Assembly: GCA_023488905.1 (NCBI GenBank)
Contig: JAMDCQ010000013.1
Coordinates: 62,001-126,000, forward strand
Length of the DNA stretch: 64,000 nucleotides
Origin: Candidatus Bathyarchaeota archaeon
GTDB taxonomy: Archaea; Thermoproteota; Bathyarchaeia; Bathyarchaeales; Bathycorpusculaceae
Direction: 5' to 3'
Made by a program: the position numbers and the translations under genes
Notes under the pieces: model-generated
Database searches by the model: none
The model's input: only the letters and a program-made list of their open reading frames with translations
Told to the model about the DNA's origin: nothing
Shown here: piece by piece, positions 14,623 through 23,333 of the stretch
Layout of the letters: every line of letters begins with the position of its first letter
How positions within the stretch are numbered: position 1 is the stretch's first letter

Positions 14623-15120
14623 TTAATAAATAGTTTCTTTACTATTAGGCGTGTTCATGTGGGGGTAAGGGTAGACTTTGCCGCCTTCTATGTAGAGATT
14701 CCGCTTGTTTCTGCGTTGCCAACGCCAATAGAAAATCGCTGATGTGAGAGATATGGCAGCTTGAAATGGAACTACAAGGTTCACTAAAAAAATCCAGAAT
14801 GGGTGATAATACGCTATGCAGAAGGCCATCAGGATTATGCCTATTCCTGCGGCTAATAGAGCAAATGTTATTTTGAGCGCATATCCAAACCGGAAATTAA
14901 CAGTAGTGACCTTAGGTCCTTGCTCGATTGTTTTCAACTCTTTCTTTGCATTAACAAATCCTATGGCAATCCACATTATGGCGCCTAAAACCAGCGTTAA
15001 ACCCGAGATAACTGCTGAAGCTTGTAAGTATCGGTTGAGTATCAATAAAGAGAGCGGCACTGCCGAAAGCCAACAAAAACCTGTGATTACGTTCAATGTA
15101 ACGGCTTTTTGAGGCGCCAT
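14623..15120 (-). CDS. four-helix membrane protein, unknown function
   Basis: A 165-residue protein with four predicted membrane helices (about residues 10-30, 38-55, 78-102 and 108-128) followed by a basic, Tyr-rich tail (RWQRRNKRNLYIEGGKVYPYPH). No family is recognised. It sits between the sensor kinase and nop5 on the same strand. The kinase gene ends 66 nt upstream of it, so cotranscription with the kinase is possible. Confidence 0.6.
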   Translation of the reverse strand: MAPQKAVTLNVITGFCWLSAVPLSLLILNRYLQASAVISGLTLVLGAIMWIAIGFVNAKKELKTIEQGPKVTTVNFRFGYALKITFALLAAGIGIILMAFCIAYYHPFWIFLVNLVVPFQAAISLTSAIFYWRWQRRNKRNLYIEGGKVYPYPHMNTPNSKETIY

Positions 15121-15186
15121 ACGCTTGCACTCTTTTGATGCATTGCTTAGCGCTTGTTTTAGATTTATGATTTATGATATTCGAAG

Positions 15187-16560
15187 CTATTCTTTTACTG
15201 GCAGGCTTATAACGAATTTTGTTCCCTTACCCACTTCGCTTTCAAAGGCGATGGAGCCGCCTAAAACTTCAACGATACGTTTCACTACAGCTAAACCTAA
15301 ACCTTGACCTTTAGCTTTAGTTGTCACCAGCGGCGTGAACAGTTTGGGTTTGATTTCTTCAGGTACACCTCGGCCTGTATCGCTTACTTCAATGATGGTT
15401 GCTTTGGGCGTCTTTTGGGCGTTGAGGCTAAGGGTGCCGCCTTCGGGCATGGCTTGGATGGCGTTGTTGACCAAGTTGGTTATGGCTCGCCTAATCAACG
15501 TGGGGTCTGTCGATATTTTCGGCAAATCCTTAACATCGATTTTCAGGGTTATAGTAGCGGGTACACAGATAACTTGGAAAACGCTGGCGATTAGTTTTGT
15601 GGTTTCTATTTCTTTTATTTCAGGTTTCAGCGGGCGAGCATAGTCTTGGAGGTCGGAGACGATTTTGCTGATGTAGTCGGTTTGTTCTTCGATTAATTCG
15701 ATGCTTTCAAGGGCTGGGTTTTTGATTTCTGGGGGCATCGGGCTTTCGCTAATGGATGCTCTTGCGATGTAGAGTTCGCTGGTGATGGCTTGCAGGGGGT
15801 TGCGGATGTCATGCCCAATCATGCCTGCAGTTTGCCCGATAGCTGCTAAGCGTTCTGTTTCTTTGCGTTCCTTCAAGTTTTGGTAAATTCTCCAGCGATA
15901 CGAACTCATCTGCAGGCTGCTTAAGGCGCCTATGGCGTTTGCGAAGCCCAAACTGAACAGCGCCGTGATTAACCCTGGCTCCATGAACAATTGAAACGTA
16001 AAGATTACAATGACAACTTCGCCTATGGTGAAAATCAGGGAGGGCAAGGCTTGAAAGATGAATCGTGTGGGTAGGACGAGGTAAAATAGGAAGACTGCCA
16101 TGTCGATGACTAAGATGTGGGGGATGAAGTTTTCGGGTCGAGTGAAGTTAACTAGAAGTATGCCTAAAACGATAGTCAACGATAAGATGAACACTGACCT
16201 GTCGTATGAGCGGTGATCCTTAACTTTTTTTAGGTGCATGAACTGAAAAGCACAATACGCTACCAAGCTGACTCTGAGTAGTGCTAACCCGTAGAATATG
16301 TAGTTAAAACCGAAGAAAGTGTAATCGCTGATTATGAAGAGCGCTATCGGTAGGGTTAATAAAAAAATCACCAGCCTAGCCTGAGGGATGGCTGATGCAA
16401 GGTAAAACTGGCGGTACTCTTGGAGGTTGTCTTTGGGTTTTTTGGTCCAGACACTTCGAACCCTTTGAGAAAACTGGGAAAAACCAAATCCAACTGCTGA
16501 AGGGTCATTCGGTGTTTGCTTTCTATAAGTAGTGTCGGTTTTGGTTTTATGCTCTTGCAA
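15187..16560 (-). CDS. membrane sensor histidine kinase
   Basis: A 457-residue two-component kinase. Six or seven membrane helices (about residues 58-215) replace a classical extracellular sensor domain. The HisKA region has the phosphorylated His in GMIGHDIRNPLQAI (about 246-259). The HATPase domain shows the N box LVNNAIQAMPEGG, the G1 box VSDTGRGVPEE and the G2 box KGQGLGLAVVKRIVE. It would sense a membrane or small-molecule signal. No response regulator gene is present nearby, so its partner is elsewhere or unknown. Confidence 0.9.
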   Translation of the reverse strand: MQEHKTKTDTTYRKQTPNDPSAVGFGFSQFSQRVRSVWTKKPKDNLQEYRQFYLASAIPQARLVIFLLTLPIALFIISDYTFFGFNYIFYGLALLRVSLVAYCAFQFMHLKKVKDHRSYDRSVFILSLTIVLGILLVNFTRPENFIPHILVIDMAVFLFYLVLPTRFIFQALPSLIFTIGEVVIVIFTFQLFMEPGLITALFSLGFANAIGALSSLQMSSYRWRIYQNLKERKETERLAAIGQTAGMIGHDIRNPLQAITSELYIARASISESPMPPEIKNPALESIELIEEQTDYISKIVSDLQDYARPLKPEIKEIETTKLIASVFQVICVPATITLKIDVKDLPKISTDPTLIRRAITNLVNNAIQAMPEGGTLSLNAQKTPKATIIEVSDTGRGVPEEIKPKLFTPLVTTKAKGQGLGLAVVKRIVEVLGGSIAFESEVGKGTKFVISLPVKE

Positions 16561-16788
16561 GGCTGGCTCTCCCCAAAAAACAATACTTATGCTACTATAT
16601 GGCTTCTTGCGAATTAAGCTTTTTTACTCAAGCGCTTTACTGCATGATTAGTTCTCCAAAAGAAATCTTCGTAAATATTTTTCCTGAAAAAATCTTGCCA
16701 ATGGCAGACAAATAGCCACCGTTTTGCATACTTTTAAATAGCCCTAACTTGAGATATAGCTACACGGAAAAACAGAGGAGGGATTAGG

Positions 16789-17034
16789 TTGAAGAAAATC
16801 TATATAGCAATAATATGCCTCGTGGCAGCGGTCGGATTGTTTTTCTGGAGCATCGGCGTAGCATCAGACTTGTTTAGATCCAAAGCGTTTTCTTCTTTCT
16901 GGTGGCTAAGCTATGAGCAAGCTCACATAGCAGAGTTCGTGGCGTTATCAATCGGCGGAGCTGCACTTATGGTTGGCATAAACTTCTGGGTGTTCCGAGA
17001 CGAAAAGAAACCCCAACTACCAAAAAACGATTAG
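16789..17034 (+). CDS. small two-helix membrane protein
   Basis: An 81-residue protein with two membrane helices (residues 4-24 and 47-68) and a charged C-terminus (RDEKKPQLPKND). The TTG start has a GGAGG sequence about ten bases upstream, and a TATA-like CTTTTAAATAG lies near 16729-16740, so it is a real transcription unit. No family is recognised. It is the first of a plus-strand run with the SGNH hydrolases, acyltransferase and glycosyltransferase and may be part of the same envelope group. Confidence 0.6.
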   Translation: MKKIYIAIICLVAAVGLFFWSIGVASDLFRSKAFSSFWWLSYEQAHIAEFVALSIGGAALMVGINFWVFRDEKKPQLPKND

Positions 17035-17088
17035 CCGCCGCCCCATGAGCTGAAGCTTAATACGCAGGTTCGTACCCGATTACCAAAC

Positions 17089-17646
17089 ATGAGCAAAACC
17101 CGCGTAGCACTCGTAGGCGACAGCATCACTGAACTATCAGGATACCCAGATCACGCTGCAAAGTTGCTCGGCCCAACCTTTGAGGTTAGAAACTTTGGCG
17201 TCTCCGGCTCAAACGTGCTAGTTGACGCCTACTATCCATACCTGTCCACTCGGGCTCTAAGCGATGCATTGGCATTCCAACCCGACATAGTCGTCGTCAT
17301 GCTTGGAACCAACGACGCCAACTATGAAATAGAGCAATACATGGGCAACTTCGAAGGAGATTACATAAGGTTAATCCAAAAGTTCCAAGCACTCCCCACT
17401 AAACCGCGGATTTGGCTTGCGAAACCTCCGCACATTTACGGGGAAATGCATGGGTTGAGTAACCAAATTTTGGAGCAGCAAATAATTCCCTCGATTGAGC
17501 ATATCGCCGATAATTCTGGTTTCCCCTTAATCGATGTCTATTCGGCGTTGAATAGTGCCCGTTTCTTCTTCGATGGTGTTCACTCTAACGATTGCGGCGC
17601 AAGAGTTATCGCTCAAGTCGTATGTCGGGCATTATCTTCAAACTGA
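17089..17646 (+). CDS. cytoplasmic SGNH/GDSL hydrolase
   Basis: A 185-residue esterase-like protein. Block I is VALVGDSIT with the nucleophile Ser13. Block II Gly lies in FGVSGSNV, block III Asn in MLGTNDAN, and block V in FFDGVHSNDCG with Asp and His. The set is complete, so it should be active on ester or acetyl groups of carbohydrates or lipids. No signal peptide is seen. The next gene encodes a paralogue with a membrane anchor. Substrate unknown. Confidence 0.85.
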   Translation: MSKTRVALVGDSITELSGYPDHAAKLLGPTFEVRNFGVSGSNVLVDAYYPYLSTRALSDALAFQPDIVVVMLGTNDANYEIEQYMGNFEGDYIRLIQKFQALPTKPRIWLAKPPHIYGEMHGLSNQILEQQIIPSIEHIADNSGFPLIDVYSALNSARFFFDGVHSNDCGARVIAQVVCRALSSN

Positions 17647-17683
17647 CCTTGTAACAAAGATTGTTGCACCGTAAACTAAAATT

Positions 17684-18421
17684 ATGAGGATGTCTTCTTT
17701 TTGGAAGATTCATTTGGACAGAGATGTGCGAAGGAAAAAAACCGCCCTTGCGTTTGGGCTGATTGCATTACTCGCCGTGTCATGTATAGCTATGCTGAAT
17801 TTCGCTATATGCAACCTGCCTCGGCCGATCCGTGTGGCGTGTGTAGGCGACAGCATCACTGTAGGCGGTTACCCTCTTTATCTTCAAGATATGCTTGGAT
17901 TCGGCTACCAGATTAAAAACTTCGGGGTATGCGGCGCGACGGTGTCTCAGAATTCAACTATACCCTACATGAATCAGCCTGAATTCAAAAAAGCATTAGA
18001 ATTCGACCCTGACATAGTTGTGGTAATGCTTGGGACCAACGATGCTAACCCCGAAATCACTTATTGCGGAGAAAACTTTGTCTCAGACTATGAACAGTTA
18101 ATCCAATCTTTCCAGTCGCTGAAAGGTCAGGAACAAATCTGGATTGTAAAGTCGCCCCCGATTTTCTCCGATAACTCCGCCTACAACAACACATACCTCT
18201 CTCAAACGGTGCTTCCCCAAATCGACACTTTAGCCAACCAACTGAACCTGCCGACAATCGACGTTAACAGCGTATGTGCCAACTACTCGGATTACTTCGG
18301 TGATGGCGTTCACCCAAACAGTGATGGCGCATCACTTATCGCAGAAAACGTTTATGAAGCAATAACTTTGCCTGACGGCTCCCCAGCCTACATGTATTAC
18401 GAGAGCGCCTACTACGACTAA
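17684..18421 (+). CDS. membrane-anchored SGNH/GDSL hydrolase
   Basis: A 245-residue paralogue of the preceding gene. A basic N-terminus and one hydrophobic helix (residues 20-42, ALAFGLIALLAVSCIAML) should anchor it in the membrane with the enzyme outside. Catalytic blocks are CVGDSIT, FGVCGATV, MLGTNDAN and FGDGVHPNSDG, all complete. The two copies share the phrase DIVVVMLGTNDAN, which points to a tandem duplication. Being next to an acyltransferase 3 gene suggests turnover of acyl or acetyl groups on cell-surface glycans. Confidence 0.85.
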   Translation: MRMSSFWKIHLDRDVRRKKTALAFGLIALLAVSCIAMLNFAICNLPRPIRVACVGDSITVGGYPLYLQDMLGFGYQIKNFGVCGATVSQNSTIPYMNQPEFKKALEFDPDIVVVMLGTNDANPEITYCGENFVSDYEQLIQSFQSLKGQEQIWIVKSPPIFSDNSAYNNTYLSQTVLPQIDTLANQLNLPTIDVNSVCANYSDYFGDGVHPNSDGASLIAENVYEAITLPDGSPAYMYYESAYYD

Positions 18422-18485
18422 CCTCTTTTCTGAAACCCGAATTATGCAAACTATTATAATTCTTGGCTCCTATCAAAGATGATTG

Positions 18486-19583
18486 ATGACAGGGCAAGAT
18501 GAATTAACCCTCAAAAATGGGGGCGACAATCTTCCTGTTGACCTCATCCGCACCGTCGCCATAGTCTTAGTTATTCTCCTCCACGCCTCGATTGAGCCGA
18601 ATCCAAACGTTGACTTCATGTCGCCGCAGGGAGTCGAACTCTGGTGGGTATCTAACGTCTACGATTCCATCGGTCGCATGTGCATTCCCCTGTTTGTGAT
18701 TCTGACGGGTGCGCTGCTGCTCCAGCCAAGCAAGGTTGACGAGCCGCTTGGAGTGTTTTTTAAGAAAAGATGGCGCCGCATAGGCATCCCAGTGATCTTT
18801 TGGAACATTGTGTTTTTTGTTTGGGTTTTCACTGTTAAGGGGCAGTCGTTGAGTGCTGTATCCGTTGTGCAGGGGGTGCTGGCGGGGCCTTATGTGCATT
18901 TCTGGTACCTTTACCTACTGGTAGGATTATACCTGATTACGCCTCTTCTGCGGGTTCTTGTAGCATACGCGGATTGGAAGATTATCCGCTATTTTCTAGT
19001 CGTTTGGTTCTTGGGCACAGGCATAATTCCGCTGTTATCTCTGTACTCCGGCATCAGTCCGCAGGCGGTGTGGTTTAGGGACAGTGTTTTCCTCTTGACA
19101 GGGTTGATTGGGTACTATATTTTTGGAGCGTACGCAACGCGTTTAAGGATTCGAGCGCGGGTTTTGTGGACGGGTTTGATCTTGAGCACTTTGTGGACGA
19201 TTTTGGGAACCTACTTTTTGATCGGCACGCTGGGGGAAGCCTACAGCCACTTTTTCCTCGACGCCTCCAGTTTCAGTGTCATATTGGCCTCAGTATCTTT
19301 GTTCCTTATCTTGGCTGCCATACCCAGCCAGAAGATCCAAAACAGGTTACCCCGAGGCAGCCGAGTGCTCAAAGCTATAAGCGAAAACACTTTGCCGATT
19401 TACATTTTCCACGTCATAGTTTTAGAGGCACTGCAGCAGGGTTATTTGGGTTTCAAAGTAAGTGTAACCACCCTCAACCCAATAATTGCAATACCATTAG
19501 TAACCATTTTAACGCTACTGATTTGCTTAGCCATTTTTGTTCCACTAAAGAAGCTGCCCTATGTTAAGAGACTAATTGGCTAA
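18486..19583 (+). CDS. acyltransferase 3 family membrane protein
   Basis: A 365-residue protein with about ten membrane helices. The first helix carries the family hallmark VDLIRTVAIVLVILLHAS, whose His is the catalytic residue that passes an acyl group to a sugar. Then come GRMCIPLFVILTGALLL and RRIGIPVIFWN, also conserved. Such enzymes O-acetylate surface polysaccharides or glycolipids. The ATG at 18486 is chosen over the adjacent TTG at 18483. The two SGNH hydrolases upstream and the glycosyltransferase downstream support an envelope-glycan role. Confidence 0.87.
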   Translation: MTGQDELTLKNGGDNLPVDLIRTVAIVLVILLHASIEPNPNVDFMSPQGVELWWVSNVYDSIGRMCIPLFVILTGALLLQPSKVDEPLGVFFKKRWRRIGIPVIFWNIVFFVWVFTVKGQSLSAVSVVQGVLAGPYVHFWYLYLLVGLYLITPLLRVLVAYADWKIIRYFLVVWFLGTGIIPLLSLYSGISPQAVWFRDSVFLLTGLIGYYIFGAYATRLRIRARVLWTGLILSTLWTILGTYFLIGTLGEAYSHFFLDASSFSVILASVSLFLILAAIPSQKIQNRLPRGSRVLKAISENTLPIYIFHVIVLEALQQGYLGFKVSVTTLNPIIAIPLVTILTLLICLAIFVPLKKLPYVKRLIG

Positions 19584-19645
19584 CCACGAAATGGCAAAAA
19601 CTTATGTTTCCTAAGTGCTAAAGGCTGATTTAGGGAGAAACCGCT

Positions 19646-21022
19646 TTGGAAAACAAAGGAACTGTTACCCAAACCTTTCATCTTAAGCAGTTTCTAAGTG
19701 TGCACTATCCGCTGCTTACTGTTTTAATTGGTTTTTTGATGGTTTCTCTATCCCTTGGACCCTACACCAACGGCGACACCCAATGGGAAATGGACGCCGT
19801 AGAGGGCGTTTTAAACACGGGGTTGCCATATGCCAACGGGTATTTGATGGATCAGCCGCCCATCGGATTCTATCTCCAAGCCCTCTGGTTCACTGCGTTT
19901 GGCGTATCGGTTGGCAATGGTGTGTTTTTGGTGACGTTGTTTGGGTTAGGCTGTGTGGCTTTAGTTTATGGTTTAGGCTGTTTATTTTATAGTCGGACTA
20001 CAGGGTTTTTTGCTGCGCTACTGTTTACTTTCAGCCCCTGGCACCTTATCCTCTCCAGAACCTTCCTCATCGACGCGCCATGCTTGTTCTTTACTTTGCT
20101 GAGCCTATTTGTCGCTTTAGTTGCGCTCAAGAGAGATTCGTTTAGGCTTTTTGTAGCCGCGGGAATCGTATTTGCTGTGGCTTTTAACACAAAACTCTAC
20201 GCCGTGTTCATGCTAATTCCGCTTCTGATTTTCCTCTACCAGCATAAACGCAACAACCGAAAACGTTTGGCAATTTGGCTTGCTACCTTTATCCTTCCCG
20301 TATTAGTGGCGTCCATCGTTTGGTATGAAATAATTACGGGGTCAGATTTGTACGCCGTCTTTCTCCATACAGATTTCTCTGCTCCGATTCCCGATTTAGC
20401 TAATCCAACACCGTTTTTCGCAACCCACTTCTTGGTCAGCTACGGGTTAGGCTGGTTCTTCATCGACGCGTTAATCCTTTCATTGGTTTTTTCTGTGTGG
20501 CAGAGGCATCTGTTCCGAGGCGTTAGGCTTTCCGACGCGGTATGCGTGGCAGTTATAGCCTGCGTTATAAGTATCAACGTATTCTTGGGCGCGATTTTGG
20601 ACCTTAAAGCACCCTTCCTAAACACCATCAAATACAGTTACCAAGCGCTGCCCTTCTTCAGCCTTCTGACGGCTTCGTTAGTTACAAAAGGCTTAGCCTT
20701 GCTTAAGGTCAGCCGATTAAGTATTGGATTGAGAAAGCCCTTTTTTGTTGGGCTGGGGGTTTTGGGGTTTATCTTGGTGGCGGCGGCAGTTTTCTACAAC
20801 ATGTATTTCGTGCACATGTTCTCTACATGGGAGTACCTGATTTTCAAAGTTGATCCAAACATCAACGTCGGTTATTCGCTTTTTAATTTTCAGCCGATCA
20901 CTGCGGATAGCCTTCTGATGTATTTGCAGTATTTGGGGTTTGCACTCGCGTTATCGGGAGCACTCTGGGTGAGCCGTAACAAGTTGCAGTTGTTGCTTAA
21001 GAAAAACCGTGCTGCCCTCTGA
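19646..21022 (+). CDS. GT-C glycosyltransferase (GT39/ArnT-like)
   Basis: A 458-residue polytopic enzyme with about eleven membrane helices. The first external loop carries NGDTQWEMDAVEGVLNTG and YLMDQPPIGFYL, the acidic and PP-containing motifs of the dolichyl-phosphate-sugar dependent family to which Pmt and ArnT belong. SRTFLIDAPCLFF in a later loop is also typical. It would transfer a sugar from a lipid-linked donor to a protein or lipid on the outer face of the membrane. The start is a TTG. It closes the envelope group. Confidence 0.82.
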   Translation: MENKGTVTQTFHLKQFLSVHYPLLTVLIGFLMVSLSLGPYTNGDTQWEMDAVEGVLNTGLPYANGYLMDQPPIGFYLQALWFTAFGVSVGNGVFLVTLFGLGCVALVYGLGCLFYSRTTGFFAALLFTFSPWHLILSRTFLIDAPCLFFTLLSLFVALVALKRDSFRLFVAAGIVFAVAFNTKLYAVFMLIPLLIFLYQHKRNNRKRLAIWLATFILPVLVASIVWYEIITGSDLYAVFLHTDFSAPIPDLANPTPFFATHFLVSYGLGWFFIDALILSLVFSVWQRHLFRGVRLSDAVCVAVIACVISINVFLGAILDLKAPFLNTIKYSYQALPFFSLLTASLVTKGLALLKVSRLSIGLRKPFFVGLGVLGFILVAAAVFYNMYFVHMFSTWEYLIFKVDPNINVGYSLFNFQPITADSLLMYLQYLGFALALSGALWVSRNKLQLLLKKNRAAL

Positions 21023-21226
21023 GATTTCTTATTTTGCCTTATAAGCTGTCCTGTGAATTGCAGTTTACCGTTTAGCACTGCTGCTGTATAAGCTGTGCCT
21101 TTAGTGGACTGCCGTTTTAGGTTTTAGTTTCGAAAAAACCCCTCGATTTCGATGCAGGGGGCTTAGTTTGGGCTTGTTTTTCTTCTAAGGTTTTTGTCTC
21201 TCGCCGCATTGAAGTAGCTGTGTTGT

Positions 21227-21571
21227 GTGGTGCGATTGGAAAGGGCAAAGCAAACCAAAAAAGTTCTCAACGAGTTAACCGAAAGCTATGTTGAACTTCA
21301 CAGAGCAGTCAAGACAACGACACAGACAACTGCTAAAACGAAGAAACTCTGGCGTGAAGGCAATAAATCTAACCTCATAAAAATCGGCATGGCATGCATA
21401 ATGTTCCCTGACCCCTCGCCAGTAGGCGAAATCATCGGGGCAGGCTTCTTGGTTGCAGGCGCAGTACAGTTGGGAATACAGAAAAGAACCCTCTACGTCA
21501 GCGACCTAAAGAAAAACCTTGAAGGTATCCAAAGAGAACTAAGCGCTACCCAACTAAGCCTTCGTACCTAA
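21227..21571 (+). CDS. small helical protein with a hydrophobic centre, unknown
   Basis: A 114-residue protein with charged helices at both ends and a hydrophobic stretch in the middle (SPVGEIIGAGFLVAGAVQLGI). The central Gly-rich segment may insert into or pass the membrane. Two adjacent GTG codons (21227 and 21230) can start it. No family is recognised. It is followed 43 nt later by another helical protein, so the two may act together. Confidence 0.5.
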   Translation: MVRLERAKQTKKVLNELTESYVELHRAVKTTTQTTAKTKKLWREGNKSNLIKIGMACIMFPDPSPVGEIIGAGFLVAGAVQLGIQKRTLYVSDLKKNLEGIQRELSATQLSLRT

Positions 21572-21614
21572 CAAGTCTTATTTAGTAGTTATCCATACAG
21601 AGAAGCGATCAAGC

Positions 21615-21998
21615 ATGCAAAACGACACAGAAACCAAAATCAAACAAGACCTATTAGCAGAAATCCAAACGCTTGAACAAAACTACAAAATAATCTACGG
21701 CTTCATAGCGGGAACAGACTACGACCCATCAACCATTGGGACAAGCATGCAGGCCTTCAAAGACAGCCTCAGCCGCTCAAGCGCCTATGTTCTGGCACTC
21801 TACAACCTCAAAGGCAGAAGAGTCAACATCCCCTGGGAACCACTGTTCACCAGCCTAGATTATGCGTTGGCTACGCTTGCAACTTCTGCGACCGTTAAAC
21901 AGAGGGATGCGGTAAGAGCGATTTTGTCAATGTCGCAGGAGCAGATGGGGCAGGTTTTGTCGTATTTTGCGGCGCTAAAAGAATCACTCAAATCATAA
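21615..21998 (+). CDS. helical protein of unknown function
   Basis: A 127-residue, all-helical soluble protein (ETKIKQDLLAEIQTLEQNY, then FKDSLSRSSAYVLALYNLKG). No motif or family is recognised. It shares strand and close spacing with the gene at 21227. Confidence 0.5.
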   Translation: MQNDTETKIKQDLLAEIQTLEQNYKIIYGFIAGTDYDPSTIGTSMQAFKDSLSRSSAYVLALYNLKGRRVNIPWEPLFTSLDYALATLATSATVKQRDAVRAILSMSQEQMGQVLSYFAALKESLKS

Positions 21999-22080
21999 TT
22001 TCTTCAAAGCGCGATATTTTTAATAGGAAACAGCGCTTCTTTTCTATTAGGTCACTCAATCAGTTGAGGGTGTTTTAAAG

Positions 22081-22842
22081 ATGAATAGTCTCCGAGTAGG
22101 AAACATCATCGCTTTAATTGTAACCTTGATAGTCAACGGGTTAGCAGGCACCACCCTGCTCAACGGAAGAACCACCGCAGAGGTCTCCGACACCTATTTC
22201 ACGCTCATCACTCCAGCGGGCTACGTCTTTAGCATATGGGGTGTAATCTACATCCTGCTCGCAGCCTTCGCCGTCTACCAAGCCCTGCCCAGCCAAAAAG
22301 ACAAACCCTACCAAAAACAAATCGGCGCACTATTCATCCTAAGCAGCGTATTCAACTGTGTCTGGCTTTTCCTGTGGCAATACGACTACATCACTCTCTC
22401 GGTGGTTGTGATGTTTGCTCTTTTAGCAACGCTAATTTCGATTTATACCCGCTTAGGTGTAGGAAAAAGTAAGGCGCCTCTGAGGGAAAAACTCCTTATC
22501 CAAACACCGTTCAGCGTCTATTTAGGCTGGATAACGATTGCATCCATCGCGAACGTTTCGGCAGCGTTGGTTTCGGTGAATTGGGATAGGTTGGGCATAA
22601 GCGCAGATACATGGGCAGTCGTCGTTCTTGCGCTGGCGTTAGTTGTTGCGTTAGCAGTTATCTTTACGCGCCGCGACATCGCCTATAGCTTAGTGATTAT
22701 TTGGGCTCTGGCTGGAATAGCCATAAACCAAAGCAGCTACCCAAATATCGTCTTAACCGCTGAAGTTGCCATAACAATAATAGTTGTCGCGCTGGTCGCT
22801 ACGCTTATTGTGTTTTGGCTTCGAAGGCGGCATTTCAAATAG
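22081..22842 (+). CDS. TspO/MBR-related membrane protein
   Basis: A 253-residue protein with seven or eight membrane helices. The segment ITPAGYVFSIWGVIYILL is the hallmark of a family related to TspO (tryptophan-rich sensory protein), which binds porphyrins and other hydrophobic ligands. NCVWLFLWQYDY gives the aromatic cluster of helix 3. It is longer than classical TspO (about 155 residues). The ligand is unknown. It has its own short upstream region and no clear operon partner. Confidence 0.75.
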   Translation: MNSLRVGNIIALIVTLIVNGLAGTTLLNGRTTAEVSDTYFTLITPAGYVFSIWGVIYILLAAFAVYQALPSQKDKPYQKQIGALFILSSVFNCVWLFLWQYDYITLSVVVMFALLATLISIYTRLGVGKSKAPLREKLLIQTPFSVYLGWITIASIANVSAALVSVNWDRLGISADTWAVVVLALALVVALAVIFTRRDIAYSLVIIWALAGIAINQSSYPNIVLTAEVAITIIVVALVATLIVFWLRRRHFK

Positions 22843-22901
22843 TGAAGCCTTGGAAAAAAGCCTGTGCATTTAAATAAAAACAGAGCTTTAGAATTGAGTC
22901 A

Positions 22902-23270
22902 GTGATTATCGTGGCGTACACGCGGGACGAAAAAGAAAAACTAGAAATCGACTATCCACTGGAGAAGGTTTGGGCAGCTATTCCACAGGCAGTCAAAGCC
23001 TTAGAGTGGGCTATTCAAGAAAAAGACGACTCCACGTTCAAGGCAAAGTTGAAGACTAAAGGGGGCTTTCTCTCGTATAGCTCCTTGATTGATGTGGAAT
23101 TGGTGGCTGCGGACGATAAGACGCATATGTCTTTGACTGCTGAGACGCCTGTTACCACGATAACGTCGATGGTGGATTTTGGCAGGACAAGGGACCGCAT
23201 GGATCAATTCGTAGGTGTTATGGCTGGAGTCTTAAAGAAGGGTGAAGGAAAGAAAAAGAAGCCCGCCTGA
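22902..23270 (+). CDS. small SRPBCC-like protein, unknown function
   Basis: A 122-residue protein with alternating strands and a final helix (LEIDYPLEKVWAAIPQAVKAL, then FKAKLKTKGGFLSYSSLIDVEL, then FGRTRDRMDQFVGVMAGV), a layout like small START/SRPBCC or DUF1499-type domains. The basic end KKGEGKKKKPA is notable. Starts at GTG 22902 or GTG 22911. The call is from fold impression only. Confidence 0.45.
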   Translation: MIIVAYTRDEKEKLEIDYPLEKVWAAIPQAVKALEWAIQEKDDSTFKAKLKTKGGFLSYSSLIDVELVAADDKTHMSLTAETPVTTITSMVDFGRTRDRMDQFVGVMAGVLKKGEGKKKKPA

Positions 23271-23333
23271 TTCGCCATCATATTTGGCGGCTAATAGTGG
23301 TTCTATGCAGGAACCTATAGAGGGTCTATGGAT

